DNA from: an uncultured Oscillospiraceae bacterium
GTDB lineage: Bacteria; Bacillota_A; Clostridia; Oscillospirales; Oscillospiraceae
Direction of reading: 5' to 3'
NCBI GenBank assembly: GCA_934667865.1
Contig: CAKUMR010000046.1
Coordinates: 1 to 7,873, forward strand
DNA: 7,873 nt
A model generated the notes under the pieces. It did not search any database. It had not been told where the DNA came from and saw nothing but the letters and a program-made list of their open reading frames with translations. The position numbers were made by a program, and so were the translations under genes. This document shows, piece after piece, positions 1-5,004 of this stretch; positions within the stretch are counted from its first letter, which is position 1, and the number at the start of each line of letters is the position of its first letter.

Positions 1-1
1 C

Positions 2-25
2 GGAACAGTCAAGACTGTTCCCTAC
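2..25 (-). repeat. REP-like GTAG hairpin, copy A1
   Basis: The arms GGAACAGTC (2-10) and GACTGTTCC (13-21) are perfectly complementary around a 2-nt AA centre, and CTAC follows directly at 22-25. Read on the minus strand this is GTAG, a 9-bp stem, a TT centre and the closing arm. That is the layout of bacterial REP elements, in which a GTAG-type tetranucleotide sits at the 5' base of the hairpin. The structure is seen directly; the REP label is inference. Confidence 0.75.
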
Positions 26-84
26 GGGTGCGGGTGAAATTTCGAATTGGTTCGTAAAACATGGACAGATTTTCGAATCGGCAC

Positions 85-108
85 GTAGGGTGCGGTCTTG
101 ACCGCACC
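85..108 (+). repeat. REP-like GTAG hairpin, copy B1
   Basis: GTAG at 85-88 is followed by the arm GGTGCGGTC (89-97), a TT centre and the arm GACCGCACC (100-108). It has the same architecture as copy A1, in opposite orientation and 59 bp away, with the two GTAG motifs facing each other as in the paired REPs of BIMEs. The stem sequence differs from A1 at four positions in each arm, and every change is compensated in the other arm. Confidence 0.75.
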
Positions 109-145
109 GCTGTTGGCACTAACTTTATCGCCGCCGCCTGCACGC

Positions 146-169
146 GGAACAGTCAAGACTGTTCCCTAC
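146..169 (-). repeat. REP-like GTAG hairpin, copy A2
   Basis: This is an exact copy of A1, 144 bp downstream: arms 146-154 and 157-165, centre AA, and CTAC at 166-169 (GTAG on the minus strand). Confidence 0.75.
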
Positions 170-228
170 GGGTGCGGGTGAAATTTCGAATTGGTTCGTA
201 AAACATGGACAGATTTTCGAACCGGCAC

Positions 229-252
229 GTAGGGTGCGGTCTTGACCGCACC
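229..252 (+). repeat. REP-like GTAG hairpin, copy B2
   Basis: This is an exact copy of B1 in the second tandem unit: GTAG 229-232, arms 233-241 and 244-252, centre TT. Confidence 0.75.
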
Positions 253-289
253 GCTGTTGGCACTATCTTTATCGCCGCCGCCTGCACGC

Positions 290-370
290 GGAACGCTCTA
301 CCCGCAAGGGGCACGCCGCATCCCTAAGGCGGCAAAGCCGCCAAGGGCTGCGCAGAAGAGCGTTCCCTAC
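290..370 (-). repeat. Large branched REP-like hairpin element C
   Basis: A 10-bp outer stem (GGAACGCTCT 290-299, AGAGCGTTCC 357-366) encloses 57 nt and is followed directly by CTAC (367-370), so it shares the GTAG-at-stem-base layout of the smaller copies. The interior folds further: CCC-GCAA-GGG at 301-310 forms a small hairpin with a GCAA loop. Positions 317-352 form an interrupted stem (CGCA/TGCG, CCCT/AGGG, then GGCGGC-AAA-GCCGCC at 328-342). The result would be a three-way junction. The start (CGGAAC) and end (TTCCCTACGGGT) match the ends of copy A, as if A had been expanded at its loop. It could act as DNA or as RNA; nothing here decides which. Confidence 0.65.
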
Positions 371-419
371 GGGTACACCCAGATTACGAACCATCCCTGC
401 AACGAATTTTCCAAACCTC

Positions 420-424
420 GGAGG
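420..424 (+). promoter_or_regulatory. Shine-Dalgarno site that sets the start at 431
   Basis: GGAGG lies 6 nt before ATG 431. The reading frame is open upstream to an ATG at 242, but that start lies inside the tandem repeat and has no ribosome site, so 431 is chosen. I found no convincing -35/-10 pair in 371-419. Confidence 0.85.
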
Positions 425-430
425 TATCCC

Positions 431-1501
431 ATGATCAAGCCCCTGCGCCGCCTGATCTCCAGCGCGGCCTTTCTGGTCCTGACGGGCCTGATGATCTTCG
501 CCGCAAAAAAATGGTCGGCGCTCGTCTTTGCCTTCTATCCCAAGCTCTCCCGGAAAATCCTCGCCTTCCTCGCCGGTCTGACCTCCCCCATTCCCGTTCC
601 GGTCTGGGAGCTGGCGGTCTGTGCGCTGGCCGTCTGGCTGGTGGTGTCGTTGGTCCTCTCGCTCCGTAAGTCACACTTTCTGCGCTGGCTGACCGGCGTT
701 CTGGAAATCATCTGCGCGGGCGTGTTCCTCTTCGTGGCCATCTGGGGGCTGAACTATTTCGCCCCGCCCATGCAGGAGCGCCTTGGTTTTTCCGTGGAGC
801 AGTACACCCCGCAGGAGCTACGCGAGGCGACGGAATACTATCTCGCGCAGGCCAACGCCGCCTCCAAGGCCGTCCCCCGCGGTGAGGACGGCGTGATGCT
901 GCCGGGCGATTTCTCCGCGCTCTCCGCGCAGGCCGGGGAAAACTACAAGCTGCTGGCGCAGACCATGCCCTGCTTTGACGGCTCGACCGCGCGGGTCAAG
1001 AAGCTGCTGAGCAGCAAGCTCATGGGCGCAACCGGCACGACGGGCATCTTCATCGCCTTCACCGGCGAGAGCAGCATCAGCACAACCACCTTCACGACCT
1101 CCGTTCCCTTCACCATGTGTCACGAGATCGGCCACCGTATGGCCTTCGCACGGGAAAATGAGGCGAATTTCGCCGCATTTCTGGCGTGCAGCGTATCAGA
1201 CGACGAGGCCTTCCGCTATTCCGGCTACTATCTGGCCTTTGTCTACTGCTACAACGCGCTCTACCGTGTCGACCGCGAGGCGGCAGGTGAGGTCTGGCAG
1301 GCCACGTCCGACGAGATCAAAATCGACGCCGCCGCTTCCCGCGCACACTACCAAAAGGTGGAAAACGAGAAGGTGTCCGAAGCCACCTCCAAGGTCTACG
1401 ACTCCTACTTAAAGGCCTTTTCCGTCAAATCCGGCAAGCAGTCCTACGGCGAGGTCGTAGACCTGCTGACCGGGTGGTATTATTCAAACATAAAGGAATG
1501 A
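431..1501 (+). CDS. DUF3810-family membrane protein with zincin-like HExxH motif
   Basis: The product has 356 residues. Three hydrophobic segments lie near the N-terminus (about 8-25, 58-78 and 86-107), ending in the WGLNY motif. A soluble domain of about 245 residues follows. At 231-235 it carries HEIGH, a classic HExxH zinc-binding motif. ENEANFAAFLAC follows at 242-253 and resembles the ExEAN segment of M78/ImmA-like metallopeptidases, where the glutamate is the third zinc ligand. The overall layout matches the uncharacterised DUF3810 family as I know it; I infer a membrane-anchored metallopeptidase-like protein, but no substrate is known. It is the first gene of an operon, with the MFS gene starting 4 bp after its stop. 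The start is set by GGAGG at 420-424. Family assignment is fairly sure; catalytic activity is inference. Confidence 0.85.
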   Translation: MIKPLRRLISSAAFLVLTGLMIFAAKKWSALVFAFYPKLSRKILAFLAGLTSPIPVPVWELAVCALAVWLVVSLVLSLRKSHFLRWLTGVLEIICAGVFLFVAIWGLNYFAPPMQERLGFSVEQYTPQELREATEYYLAQANAASKAVPRGEDGVMLPGDFSALSAQAGENYKLLAQTMPCFDGSTARVKKLLSSKLMGATGTTGIFIAFTGESSISTTTFTTSVPFTMCHEIGHRMAFARENEANFAAFLACSVSDDEAFRYSGYYLAFVYCYNALYRVDREAAGEVWQATSDEIKIDAAASRAHYQKVENEKVSEATSKVYDSYLKAFSVKSGKQSYGEVVDLLTGWYYSNIKE

Positions 1502-1505
1502 TCGC

Positions 1506-2693
1506 ATGAGCCGCCGCATCAACCTTCTCTATGCGCTGATCAACATTTTCCTCTGGGGTGCCTACGGCGTTCTGGTCGCCTATGCCAGCCGCTATTTTCT
1601 CCATCTCGGCCTGACGAACACGCAGTCCGGCATCCTGCTGGGGCTGGGCACCGGCTTGTCCTTTCTGATCCAGCCGCTGCTGACGGGCGTCATTGAGCGC
1701 CTGCACGTCAGCGTGCAGCGCATCGTCTGCATTCTGACGGCGACGATCCTGCTGGGTACGCTGCCGCTGCTGCCGTTGATCGGCCGGCGCGTGCCGGCAG
1801 TCGTCCTGTTCAGCGTCGCCTGCGTCTGCGTGCAGGCGTTGCCCTCTTTTGTCAACGCGCTGGGGATGTCTGCCATCCACGGCGGCCTGCCGCTGAACTA
1901 CGGGCCGAGCCGCGGTCTTGGCTCTGTCAGCTTTGCGCTGTGTGTGCAGGGCGTCAATCTGCTGCTCATTCGCTTTGGAATGCGCTCTTTAGCCGTCTGC
2001 GCCGCCGTGCTCACGCTGGGGCTGCTAATCTCCACGCTGTGCTTTCCGCAACCGGAGCAGGCACGGCTCGAGCGCCGCGAGGCGTCCCGTTTTCCGCAGT
2101 TTTTCCTTGAAAACCGCCGGTTTTTCCTGCTGCTGACGGGCTGCGTCCTGCTGCTGGTCAGCACCTCCGCGATGACCAACTTCATGTATCAGATCGCGAT
2201 CTTCAAGGGCAGCGGCGATGCGCAGGGAACGGCCGTCATGATCGCCGCAATCGTCGAGCTGGTGCCCATGGCACTGTTCACGCGAATGCTCCGCCGCGCC
2301 CGCTGTGAATTCTGGCTGAAGCTCTCCGGGATCTTCTGTACGCTGCGTCTGGCACTGACGCTGCTGCTGCCGGGCATTGCCGGTCTGTACATCGCGCAGC
2401 TTGCCCAGATGCTGGGCTACGCGCTGTACACGGTCAGCTCTGTCTATTATGTCGGCATGGTCGTCGCCAAAAAGGACGAGGTCAAGGGACAGACCTATCT
2501 CGGCGCTGTGTGTACCGTCGGCGGGCTGCTGGCAAGCATATTCTCCGGCCTGCTGATTGACGCGCTCGGTGTACAGCAGATGCTGCTGGTCTACACCGGC
2601 GTTTCCGCCCTCGGCGCGCTGCTTCTGTTTTTCTCCGTACAGCGCACTCCGGCCGCAAAAGCGGCCGGAGTGCCTACAAAATTGCAAAATTAG
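1506..2693 (+). CDS. MFS transporter (LacY-like / MFS_1_like type)
   Basis: The product has 395 residues and is very hydrophobic, consistent with 12 transmembrane helices in two six-helix halves. The central loop sits around residues 185-200 (a charged ERREASR stretch). Family hints are YGPSRGLGSVSFAL in the first half, which resembles the YGKxRLWGSxGF loop of LacY-like and nucleoside/sugar symporters. The second half has GQTYLGAVCTVGG...SGLLIDALG, typical of the same group. It should be an inner-membrane secondary carrier; I cannot tell the substrate. AAAGGA (1492-1497) lies 8 nt before ATG 1506, overlapping the end of the upstream DUF3810 gene, so both are surely co-transcribed. The last residues (about 380-395) are encoded by a REP-like hairpin and an AT-rich inverted repeat, so the C-terminal tail is probably not native to the family. 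A terminator follows at 2744. Confidence 0.88.
   Translation: MSRRINLLYALINIFLWGAYGVLVAYASRYFLHLGLTNTQSGILLGLGTGLSFLIQPLLTGVIERLHVSVQRIVCILTATILLGTLPLLPLIGRRVPAVVLFSVACVCVQALPSFVNALGMSAIHGGLPLNYGPSRGLGSVSFALCVQGVNLLLIRFGMRSLAVCAAVLTLGLLISTLCFPQPEQARLERREASRFPQFFLENRRFFLLLTGCVLLLVSTSAMTNFMYQIAIFKGSGDAQGTAVMIAAIVELVPMALFTRMLRRARCEFWLKLSGIFCTLRLALTLLLPGIAGLYIAQLAQMLGYALYTVSSVYYVGMVVAKKDEVKGQTYLGAVCTVGGLLASIFSGLLIDALGVQQMLLVYTGVSALGALLLFFSVQRTPAAKAAGVPTKLQN
2644..2677 (-). repeat. REP-like GTAG hairpin, copy D, inside the MFS gene end
   Basis: The arms GCACTCCGGCCGC (2644-2656) and GCGGCCGGAGTGC (2661-2673) form a perfect 13-bp stem with an AAAA loop, and CTAC follows at once (2674-2677). On the minus strand this reads GTAG-stem-TTTT-stem, the same design as the copies at 1-370 but with an unrelated stem sequence. 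It encodes residues about 380-391 of the MFS protein. In the transcript it would be a very stable hairpin just before the stop codon. Confidence 0.7.
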
Positions 2694-2720
2694 GATTTGT
2701 ATTTATATTTTGCAATTTTG
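2677..2720. repeat. 14-bp AT-rich inverted repeat spanning the MFS stop codon
   Basis: CAAAATTGCAAAAT (2677-2690) and ATTTTGCAATTTTG (2707-2720) are perfect inverted copies separated by 16 nt that begin with the TAG stop codon (2691-2693). The first C is shared with the CTAC of the preceding hairpin. GGCCGC at 2720-2725 could pair instead with GCGGCC at 2661-2666, so alternative folds are possible. The function is unknown. Confidence 0.7.
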
Positions 2721-2743
2721 GCCGCTGCGGCGGGTGATTGAAC

Positions 2744-2783
2744 GTGAAAGGAAACCCTGACGGTTTCCTTTCACTCTTTTCTT
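2744..2783 (+). terminator. Intrinsic terminator of the DUF3810-MFS operon
   Basis: A perfect 13-bp stem (GTGAAAGGAAACC 2744-2756, GGTTTCCTTTCAC 2762-2774) with a 5-nt loop is followed by TCTTTTCTT on the plus strand. The opposite strand has no T tract after the stem. The position, 50 nt after the MFS stop, fits the end of the plus-strand operon. Confidence 0.85.
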
Positions 2784-2823
2784 CCCTCCGGAACCTTCGG
2801 TCAGTAGTTTCTTTTACACGCCA

Positions 2824-2854
2824 AGCGCCCCGGCAGCCATGCTGCCGGGGCGCT
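2824..2854 (-). terminator. Hairpin after the surface-protein gene, possible terminator
   Basis: The arms 2824-2837 and 2841-2854 (AGCGCCCCGGCAGC and its complement) form a 14-bp GC-rich stem with a 3-nt loop. It lies 18 nt beyond the stop codon of the minus-strand gene, between convergent genes. The tail after the stem on the minus strand (TGGCGTGT) is poor in T, so termination here may be inefficient or need a factor; it could also protect the 3' end. Confidence 0.6.
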
Positions 2855-2872
2855 ATTATGTACCGGAACTCT

Positions 2873-4849
2873 TTACTTTCCGTCTTTTTTATTCTTCTTG
2901 CTGATGCAGATCAGCAGCACGACCAGTCCGGCGATGACGACCACACAGACAATCGGAACCACGATCCACTTGTTCACCTTGCTCTCGTCTCCCGTCTTGG
3001 GGCCGTTCGGCTTCTCGCCAGTGGCGGGGATCTCTTCCTTCTCGGTAAACTGGCAGACAGAGCAAACGCGCTCCTTCTCGCCCTTTTCCGTGGCGGTCGC
3101 CGCCTTGGTGACCTTCCACGCGCCGAAGCTGTGACCCTTGGCCTTGAGCTCGGCGGGCTTTTCGATCTCCTTTGCCGCCTGCTCGTCGGCAAACAGCTTC
3201 TTGCAGACCTTACAGGTCCAGTAGGCCTCATAGCCGTCCTCAGTGCAGGTCGCAGGCTTGCCTTCCGTCTTTTCCAGCTTGTGGCCTTCCGCCTCGATCA
3301 CGACCGGCTCTTCAAGCTTCTCCTTACCGTTTTCGTCGGCAAAGATGCCCTCGCAGACCTTGCAGCGCCAGTAGGCCTCATAGCCATCCTCAGTGCAGGT
3401 CGCGGGCTTGCCCGCGACCTTGGTCAGCTCATGAGGCTTCAGGTCAATCCGGCTTTCGCCCATCGTCCCGCAGCGCTTGCACAACTGGGTCTGAATTCCC
3501 GTTTTCGTACAAGTTGCTTCCGTTTTCACTGTACGGCTTTCTTCATCCCAATCATGTCCGTCATAATAGTCCTCGCAGATATTTGCCAATACCTTTTGGG
3601 TCGTTCCTGCCTCAATTTCATTTGTTCCAGCGGCGGCGATGCGTCCCACCGCTTTCATTCCGGCATTCTTTTCTGCATCAAAGGAACAAGACATCGTTTT
3701 CCCCTGATTATCTACCGCAATGAATCCACCAAACAGAGAGTTATTCGTAATCGCTCCGGCAGCATGGCTGTTCTGAATCGTAGTATTCTTTCCCATCGAT
3801 CCAACAAAGCCGCCCATATCGATGTTGAAAGGCTTTGTTATCATACAGATAACATCTCCAAATGCGACACAGTTCTTAATCTCAATAGCGTCTGATACTC
3901 CCGCGCTATCTACCACACCTACAAAGCCGCCAACCGTAGCACTATAAGCTTTAATCTCCACATCACTGGCACACCTTTTCAGCTTACTGCCAAGCTCCAA
4001 ATTGCCAGCAAAACCGCCAACGGAAGACCACGGGTTGTCGCTGGCAATCTTTCCTTCTGCCTTGCAGTCGATGTAGCTTCCCATTTGTCCGCTACCAACA
4101 AACCCGCCAACTTCCCCACTGCAATTTGTTATGGTGACATTGGCCGTACAATTGCGAAAGCGACCAGATGTTTCTCTCCCGACCACGCCGCCAATCGCTA
4201 TAGAAGCATGATCATCCTCTTTTTCCCCACCAACAAAACCGCTGATGTGGCAGTTTTCTACGCGGCTCTCCTTTGTTCCCAAGCAGCCAGACAGAATGCC
4301 GACACCTTCTGGTGCTCCAAGCGCGTTCGCTGCCGCCTTTGTTGTCACATAGGCATCTGTAATGGTCAAGTTCTTGATATAACGACCAGCATAGTGTCCA
4401 AAGAGTCCCGCACTGTATTTCTCCGTGCTCTCGTCAACATAAAGTCCGGTAATGGTCTTTCCATTTCCGTCCAGATTCACTTCACAGAGATGGAACGTAG
4501 CAGACTCGGCTCCGTTTCCTTGCCAGTCTTCAGCCTCCGATCCGCTGCCAATGGGAATCCAACGGTGCGCGCTCAAGTCGATATTGTCGTTCAGGATAAA
4601 GAACTCATCCGTGTGTTTTCTTTCTTCCTTTCCCGTATTCACATCCGCCGCCAGCTTAGCAAGCTGCTCCGGCGTTGCGATTTGATAGGGGTCCTCCTCC
4701 GTGCCGCTGCCGCCGGCAAATGCGTCCGCCGCATACTCCGTCCAGATGCCCTCCGGGATCGCAGGTGCAGCCAGCGCCGCCATTGGCAGCAGGCTCAAAA
4801 TCAAACATAACGCAAGCAGGATGCCCGCAAGTTTCTTTCCGGTTTTCAT
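2873..4849 (-). CDS. Wall-anchored surface protein with GLUG-like and Cys-rich repeats
   Basis: The product has 658 residues. Residues 1-28 are a signal peptide (MKTGKK, hydrophobic core, ALAA). GGSGTEEDPYQIATPEQL (46-63) is the usual opening of GLUG-type repeat proteins. From there to about 430, repeats of the type GGFVG-x(n)-NCxAxGxI predict a right-handed beta-helix. Residues 445-600 hold four CxxC repeats (CKRC 457-460, CKVC 496-499 and 546-549, CSVC 596-599), the first three each preceded by a TCT cysteine. The end carries IPATG (607-611), PKTGD (617-621), a membrane helix (about 629-650) and a basic tail, i.e. a sortase signal with a non-Leu first residue. It is presumably displayed on the cell wall as an adhesin or glycan-binding protein; the ligand is unknown. 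The start is set by AGGAGG at 4859-4864. Base composition falls sharply in the beta-helix part. Confidence 0.9.
   Translation of the reverse strand: MKTGKKLAGILLALCLILSLLPMAALAAPAIPEGIWTEYAADAFAGGSGTEEDPYQIATPEQLAKLAADVNTGKEERKHTDEFFILNDNIDLSAHRWIPIGSGSEAEDWQGNGAESATFHLCEVNLDGNGKTITGLYVDESTEKYSAGLFGHYAGRYIKNLTITDAYVTTKAAANALGAPEGVGILSGCLGTKESRVENCHISGFVGGEKEDDHASIAIGGVVGRETSGRFRNCTANVTITNCSGEVGGFVGSGQMGSYIDCKAEGKIASDNPWSSVGGFAGNLELGSKLKRCASDVEIKAYSATVGGFVGVVDSAGVSDAIEIKNCVAFGDVICMITKPFNIDMGGFVGSMGKNTTIQNSHAAGAITNNSLFGGFIAVDNQGKTMSCSFDAEKNAGMKAVGRIAAAGTNEIEAGTTQKVLANICEDYYDGHDWDEESRTVKTEATCTKTGIQTQLCKRCGTMGESRIDLKPHELTKVAGKPATCTEDGYEAYWRCKVCEGIFADENGKEKLEEPVVIEAEGHKLEKTEGKPATCTEDGYEAYWTCKVCKKLFADEQAAKEIEKPAELKAKGHSFGAWKVTKAATATEKGEKERVCSVCQFTEKEEIPATGEKPNGPKTGDESKVNKWIVVPIVCVVVIAGLVVLLICISKKNKKDGK
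3183..3412. repeat. 150-bp-period direct repeat encoding the Cys-rich modules
   Basis: Positions 3183-3262 and 3333-3412 are similar direct copies offset by exactly 150 bp (50 codons). The stretch 3218-3262 is nearly identical to 3368-3412. They encode GKPATCTEDGYEAYW-x-CKVC followed by an FADE segment at residues 480-529 and 530-579 of the surface protein. High nucleotide identity points to recent duplication or gene conversion, and copy number could vary between strains. Confidence 0.85.
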
Positions 4850-4858
4850 GCTCGTCTT

Positions 4859-4864
4859 CCTCCT
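4859..4864 (-). promoter_or_regulatory. Shine-Dalgarno site of the surface-protein gene
   Basis: CCTCCT on the plus strand is AGGAGG on the coding strand, 9 nt before ATG at 4849. This decides against an in-frame ATG at 4915, which falls inside the predicted -10 box. Confidence 0.85.
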
Positions 4865-4881
4865 AAGTTTCTTCAAAATCC

Positions 4882-4897
4882 GAGCGCCGCAGCGCTC
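4882..4897 (-). promoter_or_regulatory. Small hairpin in the surface-protein leader
   Basis: GAGCGC (4882-4887) and GCGCTC (4892-4897) form a 6-bp stem with a 4-nt loop in the predicted 5' leader, about 17 nt upstream of the Shine-Dalgarno site. It could affect mRNA stability or translation; there is no evidence for a specific role. Confidence 0.35.
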
Positions 4898-4910
4898 TTT
4901 CTCCGCCAAC

Positions 4911-4940
4911 ATCATACCACATTCCGATATGGAATTGCAA
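4911..4940 (-). promoter_or_regulatory. Predicted sigma-A promoter of the surface-protein gene
   Basis: On the minus strand, TTGCAA (4940-4935) and TATGAT (4916-4911) are separated by 18 nt, and TGG directly before TATGAT gives an extended -10 element. The start of transcription should lie near 4904, giving a leader of about 55 nt. ATTCC-GATAT-GGAAT (4921-4935), a 5-bp inverted repeat, sits in the spacer and could be an operator. The promoter is downstream of the ABC terminator, so this gene is its own unit. Confidence 0.65.
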
Positions 4941-4961
4941 TCATTTCCAAATAGATTTCAT

Positions 4962-4994
4962 AAAAAGGCGGCCGCCGGTTTCCCGGCGGCCACC
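4962..4994 (-). terminator. Intrinsic terminator of the ABC operon
   Basis: On the minus strand a 12-bp GC stem (GGTGGCCGCCGG and CCGGCGGCCGCC, with one G-U pair in RNA) closes on a GAAA tetraloop and is followed by TTTTT (4966-4962). It lies 10 nt past the permease stop codon. Confidence 0.92.
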
Positions 4995-5004
4995 TTGCAG
5001 ATCA

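Larger units (their letters stand above)
1..288. repeat. Two tandem copies of a 144-bp repeat unit
   Basis: Positions 1-144 and 145-288 are the same sequence with only two differences that I can find (T78 versus C222, A122 versus T266). Each unit holds, in order, a hairpin ending in CTAC, a spacer with two TTTCGAA motifs, an oppositely oriented GTAG hairpin, and a linker ending in CTGCACG. A third unit starts at 289 with CGGAAC but then diverges into a different, larger hairpin. The array may continue to the left of the window, since position 1 is exactly a unit boundary only by the way I chose the frame. Near-identity suggests recent duplication. I see no open reading frame with a ribosome binding site here, so I regard 1-430 as intergenic. 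Confidence 0.95.

Noticed and set aside
1..300. CRISPR array
   Set aside because: Only two 144-bp copies with near-identical full length; no short repeats with unique spacers and no cas genes.
1..370. Intrinsic terminators or tRNA-like structure
   Set aside because: The hairpins lack T tracts, and the branched element has no tRNA T-loop or CCA-end features.
242..430. N-terminal extension of the DUF3810 gene from ATG 242
   Set aside because: It lies within the repeat region and element C, has no ribosome site and codes for low-complexity residues; ATG 431 has GGAGG and starts at a membrane anchor.
2025..2687. 220-codon open frame on the minus strand
   Set aside because: It is antisense to the MFS gene, rich in Gln, Arg and His, with no family features.
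3050..3520. Cys-rich modules as DNA-binding zinc fingers
   Set aside because: The protein has a signal peptide and a wall anchor, so these modules are outside the cell.
2738..3895. 385-codon open frame on the plus strand
   Set aside because: It runs through a terminator and hairpin and is antisense to the surface protein, whose domains are unmistakable.
4850..4915. Longer form of the surface protein from ATG 4915
   Set aside because: It would put a charged stretch before the signal peptide and start inside the predicted -10 box; ATG 4849 has AGGAGG at good spacing.
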